From Pezicula radicicola (lineage: Eukaryota; Ascomycota; Leotiomycetes; Helotiales; Dermateaceae): a stretch of DNA of 64,000 bases. Each line of letters begins with the position of its first letter. Position 1 is the stretch's first letter. Position numbers and translations under genes: made by a program. The notes below the pieces were generated by a model that made no database searches, had not been told where the DNA came from, and saw only the letters and a program-made list of their open reading frames with translations. Of the stretch, positions 28,770 to 40,669 are shown one piece after another. The stretch lies in contig PDUO01000012.1 in NCBI GenBank assembly GCA_003008705.1, positions 200,870-264,869 of the forward strand, given 5' to 3'.

Positions 28770-30976
28770 ATGGATTCCAACGATACAAATCTCAAGAGGT
28801 TGTGAGTCTCCACTCTCTTGAACCGTTCACTTCGTACTGACCAAAATCCAGACTCTCGGCATCGTCCTCAACATCGAGCCTTAATTCCCTAGCGAAAGAG
28901 AAAGCAGCCAACCATGACGAAGAGTCCGGAGGCCAGAGAAAGCTCAAATTATTTGAGAGTCCCCTGGCTCACGAAAGAGCAACATCTATTATCGAACCGA
29001 GGCCTGAATCTGTAATCTCCATATCTGGCCCTCTAGGAGTTGCCAGGGGCCATTCCAGACAAAGTTCGCTCGGCAACATATACGATGACAGAGACGCTGA
29101 AGATGAAAAGAACCAGATCAGCGTTCAAGCTGCTGTAATGCGAGATACTCCCGAATTCAGGCGTTACGAGGAAGCCACAAACATTGAACTCTTCTACGAT
29201 CTCTTTTTTGTTGCAAATCTGACAACCTTCACTGATGTACACGACATCAATGGTGCCGATGCACTCAAAGCATATGCAGGCTTCTTCTGTATTCTTTGGT
29301 TCCTCTGGTGTCAAGTCAGTCTCTTCGATGTTCGCTTTGTCACCGACAGTATTCTGGAGAGAGTCGGGAAGGCCTGTCAGTTTGCAGTCATGATTGGTTT
29401 GGCTGTCGTCGGTCCTGACTTCGATGCCTCGGTTCAGAACGCAGGGACCTTCAAGTCTTTAGCAATCATCCTGATGTTCTCCAGAATCGTGCTCGGCTTT
29501 CAATACCTTACTGTCCTGTACCATGTTTGGAACTACAAGAACTCCAAGACTCCACTGGCGTTAGTCACAGGATCCAATTTTGTCGCAGCACTCATCTATT
29601 TTGCAACTTTCTTCGGATTCAAATCGAGTGATCCTTCTGGCAAAGTCTTCGTTGTTTGGTATATTACGGCGGTGGTCGAGACTATTGTCAACGTTGCCAT
29701 ATCGTCACAGTGGAAGGTTCTGAGCTTCAAGGGGACTCATTTGGTACAACGAATGAGCTTGCTTACATTGATCATCTGTATGTCTTCTTAACCATTTCAT
29801 TCTATCTGCTTAACTAGGACTGACAACCACCAACAGTGGGAGAAGGCATAATTGGGATATCAAAGAGCATTGCAACTGTAAGTCAATAGAGAAAGTCCCT
29901 TGATAAGCAAATACTGATGTGCATGAAGATAGTCGAGAACGAAACAACCTGGACTGCACCACTCACGGCAACCATCATTGCTGCTGTGGTTATCATTGTA
30001 TGTTTCAATTACCTGGCTTTTGCATACGCGTTTTGCTGACAACTTTTTAGTACTTCATCTACATGATCTACTTTGATTGGATGAACAAAAAGCACTTCGG
30101 GTCTATTCGTCAAGAGATTTGGGCATTCCTTCACTTCCCTTTCCATCTCGCACTGATTCTACTTGTCGAGGGCACTGCACAATTCATTGTCTGGCGCAAG
30201 GTCGTTGAAGTTGTTCGGTAAGCTTAACCCTTCTGCACAAGTATGCTAAATATTACTAAGTACTATCATAGCGCTGTCAACAAGCAGTTTGCAGTTGCCT
30301 TGAACACATTCAGTGGGACTTCCAGCCCAGAATTGGCTCAAGTGCTTTCTTCAGTCACGAACGATGTTTTCGCAGAATTCACCCCTGAGTTTGCACATAC
30401 ATACAGTGACGCACAAGAACAAATCTACAACATCGGTAACGCTACTTTCAACTCCACGGGGCAGATTATGGATATTGGTACTCTATTTTCGGTGGTCCAG
30501 GACTCGCTTTTCGATAATTTCGGAATTGACCCACCGGAGACGAACACCACTGCTTCAACCACTGATCCAAATGAAGAGTGGAATAAGAATATGGATGCCT
30601 TCATGCTTGTCGTAAGTTCACTCCTTCATCTCATTTACTGATCATAGGAAACTAACGTTCGTCAGTACGTCTATTTCTTCGTCGCAGCTGGCTTGACACT
30701 CATCTTAATGAATGTCTTAAACTTCATCAGTCTCCCAAAGAAGACCAGAGGTGACCGTTCACGAATCATTGTAAACGGTGTTATCGGGGTGGCACTCTGT
30801 TCGCTGGCTACTATTGTCAATACAAACGCTGGGTTTAATTTCGCTCAGAGTGCTTGGGTATTACCAACTGTTGCTTTCACTTTCACTTCTGGTATGTTAT
30901 CCATTATTTAGTGATTTTTGCACACGCTAACCCTATTACTCTAGTTATGGCTTTGGGATACACCAAACTTTTATAA
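28770..30976 (+). CDS. LtrA-family multi-pass membrane protein
   Basis: Eight exons splice in phase to 610 aa: 28770-28801, 28852-29777, 29837-29877, 29929-29997, 30051-30217, 30272-30611, 30666-30891, 30945-30976. The family takes its name from bacterial low-temperature-requirement protein A; fungal homologues are common and of unknown function. Residues 1-125 are a Ser-rich cytosolic leader (MDSNDTNLKRLLSASSS). The LtrA signature RYEEATNIELFYDLFFVANL starts near residue 132, followed by several membrane helices (GFFCILWFLWCQV, FAVMIGLAVVG, LVTGSNFVAALIYFATFF and others). A soluble loop at ~440-540 carries several NxT/S sites, then three more helices and a short tail MALGYTKLL. The start is set by splicing the first short exon. 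Confidence 0.88.
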
Positions 30977-33549
30977 AACCACGAGCTCGTTTACATGCTT
31001 CGGTCTTAATAGGTACTTAAACCAACCACCACCAAAAGCACGTTGAATAACGGGTCTCTTTTGCCTTTTGGCAATATATTCGAATTCCATCGTTTAAGAA
31101 ATTCACGAATTATACGGCCTTGAGATACCAGATGACAATCCTTAGAGCACTCTGAGAAGAACTACAGAAAGAGAAGAAAGAAGATGTAGAGCCATATTCT
31201 CTGGGATTTTAAGTCCACTTCACACCAAATTAAACTTATAATCAAAATTAGATTTTACATTCATTTATACATACATAAAAATTCTTAATAATAACACCAC
31301 CACACTCCTTTAAGATTTCCATGCGCCACTATTGCAATCCATATACCGAGATACTGTACAAGAATAAAGTAGCTACTTGTGAATCTGAGATTTGATGTAT
31401 TAGAAGTAGTAAGGTGGCAAATTAAACACCCTTAATATATTTCTCTGAAATAACTGTAGTTGTACGCATGCAAGACTAAGTTCTCATTCACATCCAACTT
31501 AGCATAAACAACCTCACCAGTTTTAGTGGTCCTGAGGTCGGTATTTTCTACTAAATTTTACGAAAATCCCGACGTTTCCAGACATGACAGGAAGCTTTTC
31601 CTACTAAAGTGCACCCGGATAAACTGCTCAATGGGTCTGATGAGGATCTTGCGGAGCTATAGTTTCCGGTGCCTCTCGGTTGTTCATGACCCCATTTATG
31701 GGAAATTGGCCGTTATATACGTAATCACCAGCCAGAGTTTCTGGTTATAGAGCAGGAAGCCTCTCGGGGTTATTTCTAACACTTTCAACGAAGGTTGTCC
31801 ATTGGCCTTCCTCGAGTTATTTTCCCAGTATAGGATCCATACTATTAGCTATCCATTGATATGAGAGCCAGAGACATTGTGGATTTTGTGGAAAATCGCC
31901 AACCCAGGTTTCCCGATTGCTTTCATCGGTTCCAGAATAGGGCCCGAGGTCTCTTCAATGATTCAAATCTCTTATAGTAAGGGCTGTTTTGGGTTTATAC
32001 ATATTTTGGTGAGATGGAAATCAATCCAAATTATGACTTGGCAAGGAGTCGAAAGACAAGAAACTTATAGTTTGAAAGTGGACTGAGTAGAACACACGCA
32101 AAGAGAATCAAGACGCCGTTGCTTCCGGTAAACTGAAGTTCTTCGATTAGAAGATTAAAGAAAAGATAAAAAGAATACTGCTCTTCAATAAGATATTTAA
32201 CGTAACAAAAAAAAACTCGACCAAGCTGACGGTATATCTCGATTTATGGCGACTTCTTCCCTACTCAAGTGAGGTAATTACTACGAAGTCTGATCTAACT
32301 TGTATCGAAAGTCGCAAGATTGAAATGCTTGCAAGATAAAAGGATAACACTTAAAAAGCTGTTATCTCTAACAGTGCTAGAAATTCGGTCACGTTGAAGC
32401 GTACCTACCGTCGGATGGTTGCGCATTGCTAGAAGGGGCCAATTTAAGATGGGGTGTCATAATATGCGCTCACTTTCCCCACGATGCGTCTTGCTCCTCC
32501 ATAAGATTTGCCAGACTTTACCACACCGCCCACACCAAATTGCGCGACATAAATTCGCCCAACGCCCCTTCGTAATTCTCACTTGCGAGTTGCGTGACAT
32601 GAAATTCACGCAATTGCTCGATGTGAAACTCGACACTACATCGCACAATTTTCAGAAGAAAAAAAAAAGACTATTCTCTCTGCTGTCTTTTATGAACTGA
32701 TTAACTAATTAATTAACTAACCATAGTTTTCAAATTTATTTGATTTTTGGTCTGACCTCACTTTCGTAGTTGTACTTAGTGGCAATTAGTGTGGTAGTCT
32801 GCAGAAGATTTGATTTAAGTAAGCGAGCTAGAAAGGGGGGAGAACTAGCGCATTAGCGAGCACCAGTACCTGGTCCTGGTGCAATTCATTTTAGCGCCGG
32901 AAGCGGGAGGCGAGTGTGTTTATCAAATTATACCTCCGAGTCGTATCTAGCGGGGTGGTGAGGGGTGAAGGAAGGGGGAGATCTTCCGCAAGCGACGAAC
33001 TGTGATCCTGCACAATGAACAACTGTTTTCTGAAGTGGATTTCTACCCGTAGTAACAATGATGCTACTGTTTGATTTATCTGCCCCCCCCCCCTTTTTTT
33101 TTTGATAAATTATTTTTGTTTTTAGTATGGCTTCGTTTATTATAACCTGCAGATTCTTCGATGACACAGATCTTTTGAGGTTAAAAGAACGGCGATGCAA
33201 TAATTATATCTCTCTATTCGATCTGTGAAGACCTTCGACTGAGTAAGAGTAGGTACGTCGGTTTTTAGATACTCCTAATCGTCAGCTCTGGGGTAAAGGT
33301 TGGAAATGATCTGCCCAGATCAAATAGACCTTACCGGCCTTCTTCAAGTTCTTGATGAAATTACAAGCATTTCACAAGGTGAACCATCGTACCAGAAAGC
33401 AAATCTTCTCTCGAATTTCTGTATGTATATATGTATGAATATCTTCTTATTCCGGCATATCATCCTTAATCCAAGCCTCACAAATCTCATCGTTCAGAAA
33501 CCCCGCCGAAGCATGACCACTTATGCCTTCTGAATCTTCCATGATCCAT
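30977..33549. other. intergenic region, no supported gene
   Basis: About 2.6 kb of AT-rich sequence. Frames are short and without domains. At 32545-32640 three successive ~20-bp units of the form GCGTGA..TCACGC (each a loose inverted repeat around ACATRAAATTC) occur. A C11T10 run lies near 33086. Nothing else is recognisable. Confidence 0.45.
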
Positions 33550-34081
33550 TTAATTCTTCATGACGAATCCTCCAGCAGGAGTCAAAGTTCTCAACTCAGG
33601 TGGTGCCTGCATATCATCCTTGTAAGTCTTCATCTTCTCGGCGAATTTGAGTTGTTCCGGGCTTTCCCTGTGTGCCTGCATGGCTGCTTGGTCCTTGAAA
33701 CTATTGTTGGAGATTTTCATGTTAGTTTTTAGGCCTGCCCAAAGATGTTTGTATTTGTTGGGAGAGAAAGGAAGATTGTTTAATTTACATCATGGCGACA
33801 ATGATTGTTTCTGGGCCTCCGGTCTCGTTTCCTTCCATATCGAGGGGCTTTGCTTTGTTGACGTTGTATGAGATGGTTCCGGGCTCATTAGCCTCGACAT
33901 GCTTTGAGAAGGTTGCAAATTCGCTGATGATCTGAAGTAAGTGTTAGGTCATATTCTAAATGAATCTTTGAAAGGTTTGGGTTTTGAGAGATAAGGTACC
34001 AACCTTGTCCATGGATTCCGGCTTGGGTGTGAGCATGAAGGCGCCGTGGACGTAACTTGGGTTGGCGTAGATGACAGACAT
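33550..34081 (-). CDS. small ABM-like (dimeric alpha-beta barrel) protein
   Basis: Three exons, 34004-34081, 33789-33931 and 33550-33700, splice in phase (donors GTTGGT and GTAAAT, acceptors TTCAG and AATAG) to 123 aa, MSVIYANPSYVHGAFMLTPK... ending TLTPAGGFVMKN. The pattern of strand (GAFMLTPKPE), helix (IISEFATFSKHVEANEPG), strand (TISYNVNK), then IIVAMIFKDQAAMQAHRESPEQLKF-type helix resembles antibiotic-biosynthesis-monooxygenase (ABM) domain proteins: EPGTISYNV followed by a DQAAMQAHRES segment is characteristic. These are usually small cytosolic dimers acting as quinone or heme-type oxygenases, or of unknown substrate. The family is assigned by pattern only; the gene itself is well supported by clean splicing. 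Confidence 0.75.
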
Positions 34082-35479
34082 TTTTGCTATTGGCTTCAAG
34101 GACGAATTTGATATTTTGAGAAGTAGAATTGGTTTTATTCTTTGTTATCTTGGAATGAGAAGTTGATGATGATGAGTTAGAACTATGGTGGACTTTCAGT
34201 GAACCTTATATAGAATAAATTCTGGGCGACTCCACACTTTTACCCATTGTGCATAAAGCACCGAACTTTGACGATCATGAGATGCAGTGAGAACAGTGGT
34301 CAAATTTGAGTCTGTTGATATCAGCGTAGACGATGCTAAGCACTAATATCTACAGGAGATCAGCCTCTAGCCTAGGTCCGTCCCTGTAAACTAAAGCGGA
34401 AAGTTATCCAATAGGTCAGCGGGTGACGCCACAACATCCTCCGGTGATTTTTTGGTTTCGAATAAGCAAAGCATTCGTTCTGCCCCAGGTTTAGTGATGC
34501 TTTAAAGCATGAATTACACATGCGATTTTGACGTGTTCGTGGTTTCAAGAGCTATCTTACTTTTGTCGGACTTGCGGGGCACATCGAAGCCGAGGTATGG
34601 TAAAGATTTACATCTTCGTAAACTTTTTGAGTCCGAAATCTAGGATGTTCGGTGACCGAAGCAAAGACACGTTGTAAACCCCCACCCCCCCTCTCTCTCT
34701 CTAAAGAAAGGTCAATCAGCTCGCTGCGTCAACACGATCGACGCTGGCAGTCGTGGCAGTCGTGGCAGTCTCTATATCGACCAATTCGAAGTCCAAAAAT
34801 TAGCTGCATTGCATATCAGCTACCATCATGCTAGTATTTAGCTTCATTTTGTACCGCATTGAGACGTTGAAGGCTTAGTTTTACTTATATTAGCACAACG
34901 ACTAGCAAGCATCTCTTCCTTTACACCGCCAATCTTCTTTGAAATGTCGTTTGCTGCCTAGATTGTCAAAACTCAGACGATTTTTGATATTTAAAAGTTA
35001 ACTTTAGTCGAATGTGGCTGCTTACGCATGGAGGACTGTACCTAATCTTACCGGTATATTTTACTGCAAGCCTTACCAAGTCTCAGCTTCAACATTAGAG
35101 TCGCACTACAGGATTCTGTATGGGCTTCTCATAAGAGGTCTACAGCATCATAGGCCTCAATTATCGCTTAAGGGGCTACTCCACGATTGTGATCATGCCA
35201 TTAAGCATATCTGGAACAGTTATCAATAAATTCTGCCATGGAAGTTCTGGGTATGGACGTGCTTCTAAATTCCATATCAATAGACTGATTGTCTCCTGGT
35301 ATTGTCTACCTACCATCTGCAGTATCAACAAATTTGCAGACCATCGAAATCCCAGATGGCCAAATCTTTCACATCCGAAATCTTGTAGTCATTGAGGTTC
35401 TAAATTTAACAGCTGCTGCTGTGGTAGTTGATAGCGGCCGGAAGCCTATAGCCTACAATCTCTTTAGGATGTATTTCTG
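34082..35479. other. intergenic region
   Basis: Left part is the promoter of the ABM-like gene. At 34688-34702 there is a short CT run and at 34746-34771 the 9-mer CAGTCGTGG repeats about three times. The plus-strand frame at 35014-35229 and neighbours lack domains and carry many stops. No gene is called. Confidence 0.45.
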
Positions 35480-36740
35480 CAGATTATATTAAAACAATAT
35501 GCTGCTTGAATGCCTCTTGTTTTAGTCAAATTGCTCTACGTACTTGGCAATGTAAACTTCTTTCCAGACACTTACATCTAGAACTATCCCTCATCCCAAT
35601 GACCTTAGAAGAAGATACACTTCCTCGGTGCAATGACCGGCTCAGCAAGCTCCTTCCCAATATTCTCATGAAAGTTCGTTCCCACTTCGTGCTCTTGACT
35701 GCCTCGAGCATGTGGACCGAATAGTCAGTCCATCATATTGCTTAAAGCGTCGTAGATAACGTACCCACGCATCTGCGTCATACGTTCTGGAATCATCTGG
35801 AACTCTCCAATTTCCTACATCAGTTAGTATATATTTTCTAGGTAGGATAGGTTGAGGAAGTAGAGACTTGTGCCATTATCAGTGTATCGAAGGGCCAGAT
35901 CAACCCTAGGTTCCCCTTTACACTTCACATCACAAATATCCACGTTCCGACTAATATTCCTAATCCCAACCTCCCAACATTTTTCAAATATATCTCTGTT
36001 AACCCAGAAATAAGAGTCTCAGTCGTAGAAATAGACCCATTTCTTTACCCTATCATCTTTCCTCATAACCTCAGGTCCCATCATAAGCTACAAAGTTTGT
36101 AATCAGCACTCTTTTGGCCGTATGAAAATAGAGACATGAACGTGACTTACAGGTTTACGATCCTAGGGACAGCTGAGGTAATTATAAATGGCTTCCTAAG
36201 CGTAGAAGCCTCGAGTAATAGATTCATCGTCATGAGCTTCATGACCCCGCCATACCAAAAGCCAAGGAAGCGTAAATCTTAAATGTGTGATGGAAGCAGG
36301 TTGCCACTTGCTCGTCGAGCCCATATAGATATTGCTCCGTTGTTAGTAAATCTGCGAACTGGAACGTATTCTGGGAATAGAACGTTTCGTCCAAGCTTAT
36401 AACCTCCTGATCTATACTTTTGCAGCTACCTTTCAGAGTTGGAAATCTGACTTTAGAGGGAGCAAAAGAACATTCCGAGTGATCTGCTTGTCTAGGGGGG
36501 CTTGTTGGATTTTTTAGCCCCAGAGGAGAGCTACAGGCGTGGATGTGGTGGTTCGGCATCCATGGATACGGCGCTGGGCTTCATTTCTGAGTTACGCGCA
36601 GGACTGTGCGGGACTTCGGTATTAGCAATACTTCTTTTAGAAAGTTTCAGGAGAACTAAGACATACTTTTGGAGTAGCGAGGCATGTCTTGGGAGTATGG
36701 AGGTTTCAAGAAATGTTATAGCACCTGAGGCAATCAAGAA
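35480..36740 (-). pseudogene. decayed multi-exon gene of unknown family
   Basis: Minus-strand sequence reads as pieces of one protein scattered over frames: TTEQYLYGLDEQVATCFHHT (36239-36559), LMMGPEVMRKDDRVKKWVYF interrupted by a TGA before DSYFWVNRDIFEKCW, then DLALRYTDNGT, a good intron (TACTAAC branch, TGTAG acceptor), WRVPDDSRTYDADAWVRYL, and EHEVGTNFHENIGKELAEP. Several stops and frameshifts prevent a full model, so I treat it as a pseudogene. The conserved look (W, F, charged motifs) shows recent coding history. I do not recognise the family. An introner-like copy at 36604-36666 sits in its 5' part. Confidence 0.4.
36604..36666 (-). repeat. introner-like copy C in the broken gene
   Basis: A 63-nt GTATGT...GCACAG intron-like segment. 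It shares CTCCTGAAACTTTCT, AAAGAAGTA and a CTAATACCGA branch region with NMA1 introns 2 and 7, in the same order and spacing. Confidence 0.6.
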
Positions 36741-37599
36741 GGGGATAAAAATGAACCGAATTTACGAACCGTTTCCCGTGAGTACTGTACCTGCCGCTAG
36801 ATCTTGTCACGGATCTCGCGGGGAAGACTCAAGAGAGGTGATTTACATTGTATGTAAAGTGCTGTTTTATGGGTATCTGGATTGGTTTTACAGAGTAAAG
36901 TCTGGTTAGGAACGTTGGTGCTGAATGGGAGGTAATCCTAGAGGTTGTTCATGATCCTTGTTCCTGTTAGTAGCGAGCAACAGTTCAGTTAGCAAGACAG
37001 TGATGACAGAAGTACTCTCACAATACTCAGACAAGTAGTGAATAGGCAGTACAAAGTTGATTCTATGGCAGATATGTGTAGGTCGTACTGTGCCGTCGGC
37101 AGAATCTCGGGGGCTCTCATGAGATTTGAGTCTGGTGCACTAGCTCGAGGCAACAGTAGGTAAATTGCTGTTGATCCCATTCAAAGTTAACGAAGGCTAT
37201 GTGGGAGACGAGTTTCCTCCCTTCTATTAAAATAATTAGGGAAAGGCTTATGTCTAGCTACATCTATAGATTGGTGAGGATAAAAGCTCCCTTCACTGAA
37301 ACGATATTAGAGCTGAAGAATCGATATTCATTCATGCTGCCTATATATGTTATTATATACCTACAGACAGCTCTATCAACAAGGCGGAGAAAGGATAAAG
37401 GTGCACAATTGGTAGGGGAGGACGAGAACTCGGCAATAAAATAGGGGTTTCGGGTACACTTCGCGTAGCAAAAATAAACTTGCTCCACTCAAGGAGGAGG
37501 GAGCATTACAGCCGAAACACAAAATAAATCAAAGCGTAGCAAATGTCAAAGGAGGACAGCAATAGAGCAGCAGCGAACGATTTCTTCCATAAAAAGTGC
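36741..37599. other. intergenic region
   Basis: No gene is supported between the broken gene and the tRNA. A GTACTGTAC copy is at 36782. Confidence 0.45.
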
Positions 37600-37612
37600 A
37601 AAAAAACAAAAA
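37600..37612 (-). terminator. RNA polymerase III T-run terminator of tRNA-Pro
   Basis: Immediately after the tRNA 3' end, the minus strand reads five T, a G, then seven T: a strong Pol III stop. Confidence 0.8.
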
Positions 37613-37616
37613 CTGA

Positions 37617-37719
37617 GGGCTCAACCGGGATTTGAACCCGGGGCCTGCCACATCTTCTATAGTAGAATAGAGGGTTTTAACCACCCGAAGCAGCAATCAT
37701 ACCACTAGACCATTGAGCC
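37617..37719 (-). tRNA. tRNA-Pro (anticodon CGG) with 31-nt intron
   Basis: The cloverleaf folds on the minus strand: acceptor GGCTCAA pairs with TTGAGCC, D arm TGGTCTAGTGGTA (A box), anticodon loop TTCGGGT with CGG, T arm CCGGGTTCAAATCCCGG (B box), discriminator C. It is close to the known yeast tRNA-Pro pattern (GGTCTAGTGGTATGATT). The intron, 37653-37683, lies at the canonical site after position 37. The anticodon stem (GCTGC/GTGGC) contains two G-T pairs. Mature length 72 nt without CCA. Confidence 0.9.
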
Positions 37720-39041
37720 GCTGCTATAAACTAATCAGTTTTGTTGTTTCGGATTTGCGTATTTTAATATATGTTCCAGGTTGTGACAAAGTTTGTCTCC
37801 AGCTTATGACATAATAAGCTCGGATATTGAAGTGGACACTAAATAAGCGAAAATTAGAGAACTACAGGGTATAAAGCCAGGGCATTATAGAGCGTGTACC
37901 CTAAATTCTTACGACTTTTGGCCGGAACCTCCGTAAGACTAGAACAATTACAACATATTGAACTTTTAATAATTCGTTGTACTATACTTGTTGGCGATAA
38001 CATGGGGGTAATACCGATATCTTATGAGACTTGTTTCTAAGGGTGGGCGACGAGGTGATATTTGGAGTAAAATATTAGAAATTAAGCCTTTTTTCTTCGC
38101 TAACCCTACCTTAGGTATAGGGGTTGGTTCGGCCGATACGATCATTATATCATTCTACATATAATTCGGTGACCCTAGAAAGAATAAGAAATAATATTAA
38201 CCATAAATCATTCGTATAACTCCTAAAGGATTTTTTTATTACTTTACTATACTCCTTTCTATATTTGTAATCCTTAAAAGAAACAAAAAACCCCCTCTTT
38301 TTCCGTATACCCTTATAGGTGAGAGTAACTACAGCGCGGGTGATGTGGAGTTTGGGTAACATAGGAGGTTGAATCGCGTTGAGAAGCAGGACAAAGTCGG
38401 CGGATATTGTTAAGACTGGATATATGTTTACGGTTGGTCCTTGTGCGGATGATCAAAACTAGCTAGATGGTGAGATGTTTCTTTATTGACCTGCTTATTT
38501 TCGAATATGGAATACTTGTAGATGAAAAGGCTACATACAGTAACTTTGATCCCTCAATTCAGCCGAATAAGCGTTAAGAAATATATACAAAGGCCTGTAA
38601 AAGCCGTGGCTAAGAGCTCGAGCTCAATGATTTCTTGGCACTAACAGAGTGCTTTGATTGTTACAATGTATGTAGAAGAAGCACTATGGGGTCTCAAAGC
38701 CCCTTAGGGCACGTACAGCCTTGGAAATGACTATTGGCTTCTTTCAGTTAAAAGTTGCATATCCTTTGCTGGAATGGTCGATCTTTAGGGATATCAAATT
38801 TATAGGAAATAATGCTAGAAACCTTTGTGAGGTCGAATCTTGTTAAGGCATCTTTTTTCTTTAGGGGGACTTCGTATTTCATTAAGGAGGCCTACAGATC
38901 AATTGTTAAGAATTTCGCTTTATCTGCAGTTTGTTTCATTACTAATTTGTGCCTCCTGATAAGTCCTTCACTTTTCTCTCTTGTCCGTAAGCATTTCGTT
39001 CACGTCTTCAACGTACTTCCCAAGAGCTACATTCATACATC
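37720..39041. other. intergenic region, AT-rich
   Basis: About 1.3 kb. The frame at 38812-39120 overlaps the start of the next ORF in another frame and has no domain. No gene or repeat is recognised. Confidence 0.45.
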
Positions 39042-39650
39042 ATGGTTGAAGAATCCAGCACCCATTATGATATTGCAAACAGCATCAGACTTATTGCTCT
39101 TCATTTATCATGCTCTGTAGAATTCCATCAAATGCGAGGAGACCCACAGCAGGACCAACACAATAAATTGAGAAAGCAGTGGCTCTGCAATATCTCTCTT
39201 CCTGGGAAGGCGGAGACACAGGAAGCTAATGAGGAATGGTACCGACACTATCACACCCATGCCTATGAGCCGGAAGTTTTTGAGCAAGCTATTGGGATTT
39301 ACGAGAAACTACCGAGCACCTTCAAAGGCCATAGTTATCAGCCGAGTTTTGCACCTCCGCCATTATTTGACAAGAAGTCATGCAAGTTTCGAGAAGACCT
39401 TTTCCGCTATCATGAGCTTCGCCGTCAAGTCCTCGAAATAGAAAAGCGATGCGGAGAGCAGGCGTATGCCATGAAGAAGTCAGACGGTGTCAAGTTCTTC
39501 GAGGATGAACCCGAGCTTACGAAGGAGTGTGATCTGGAGAAGCTGTTCTACATTCAAGAAGCCGAGGAAGAATACTGGGAAAGGTTATCAAGCACCAAGC
39601 TCGAGGGTATCGTTATCAAGAAGTTGGACAGCCTGATCGTAAATCAGTAG
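39042..39650 (+). CDS. hypothetical protein, 202 aa
   Basis: A clean ATG frame, MVEESSTHYDIANSIRLIA..., rich in Glu/Lys with balanced composition: WYRHYHTHAYEPEVFEQAI, FAPPPLFDKKSCKFREDLF, a helical ELRRQVLEIEKRCGEQAYAM, then an acidic EDEPELTKECDLEKLFYIQE. No family is recognised. The amino-acid composition is far more protein-like than that of shadow frames nearby. Another frame at 39711 follows on the same strand and could be a further exon or a second gene. Confidence 0.45.
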   Translation: MVEESSTHYDIANSIRLIALHLSCSVEFHQMRGDPQQDQHNKLRKQWLCNISLPGKAETQEANEEWYRHYHTHAYEPEVFEQAIGIYEKLPSTFKGHSYQPSFAPPPLFDKKSCKFREDLFRYHELRRQVLEIEKRCGEQAYAMKKSDGVKFFEDEPELTKECDLEKLFYIQEAEEEYWERLSSTKLEGIVIKKLDSLIVNQ

Positions 39651-39710
39651 TCCCGAATACCGTCAGAATATAGAGATAATCCTCTGTAACTCCACTGGCG
39701 GGCGGTTGAA

Positions 39711-39992
39711 ATGATTATAGAGAGCCATGACTTCAAGCAAGAATATGTGAAGAAGGTTGTAATAGCTCCCTTCGATGTAGTAGAAACCCATAAGATGCTA
39801 CTTCTGAAAGCTCCTACCTTTAACACCAAACCAATGTCTATCTACCTCGCCATATCAGAGCATGGGTCCTTTGCAGAGCATGACGATCGCCTCGTCAAGC
39901 GAGCTTCTCGCATACTGAAGAAGATCGATGTCGCTCGCTTTGATTCGAACCCTAAGCCTAATTCCTCGTTGTTTTATGTTTGTTGTGGCTGA
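39711..39992 (+). CDS. hypothetical protein, 93 aa, or 3' part of the preceding gene
   Basis: Starts MIIESHDFKQEYVKKVVIAP and contains KPMSIYLAISEHGSFAEHDD and RILKKIDVARFD. It lies 60 bp after the 202-aa frame on the same strand. I find no convincing donor/acceptor pair to join them. It may be a separate small gene or the tail of a broken one. Confidence 0.3.
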   Translation: MIIESHDFKQEYVKKVVIAPFDVVETHKMLLLKAPTFNTKPMSIYLAISEHGSFAEHDDRLVKRASRILKKIDVARFDSNPKPNSSLFYVCCG

Positions 39993-40669
39993 AAATTCGT
40001 TATCTCGATCTATTATCGCTTGTAGAAGACCACTTCTTTCTATGCCCATCCACCAACCTACTAAGCCGAATCAAGCCGAAAAGGTAGCACCACCAATAGA
40101 TGGGAATTAGTGAAAATCAAGAGAATGTGTTAAATACTGAGTTAGAGGTTGACTACGAAATATAGAAGCTGGTGATCGACGGAAGCAAAGTAGCGACTTT
40201 TCCCGAAACCGGAGGTGTACTGTAGGTAAATGAAATTAACGTAAGAGCATTTTGCAAGACACAGCTAGCTATAAGACTTTGCTACTGCACGTTTTGCGCT
40301 GTATAAGTTTGAAGAATTCCACTACCTCCTAATTTCTAGGTAGTCGCAAAGGAAACGTTTCTATTTCTTATCTATAGCTATTATACAGGTTAGCATTTGA
40401 CAGGCAACAGTTACAAAGCACAAAGGACAGGTACAGCAGGGAAAGCATTATGGTAGAAAGCGAAATAATTGGACATAAGAGATGATAGATACGAGAAATA
40501 TTATATGATATTCATTAAATGGCCGTCAATATACATAATTATCTATATCTCATTACAGTACACTAGCATCCTCCAAAATGGTGTACATAACGCACATCTT
40601 GTACCTCTATATAGCCAAATATATATATAAACCCCTAGTGCTTAGACTGCGTTCAATTGAGAGTAGCAG
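39993..40669. other. intergenic region
   Basis: AT-rich sequence at the 3' side of the DUF3433 gene. No gene seen. Confidence 0.45.
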
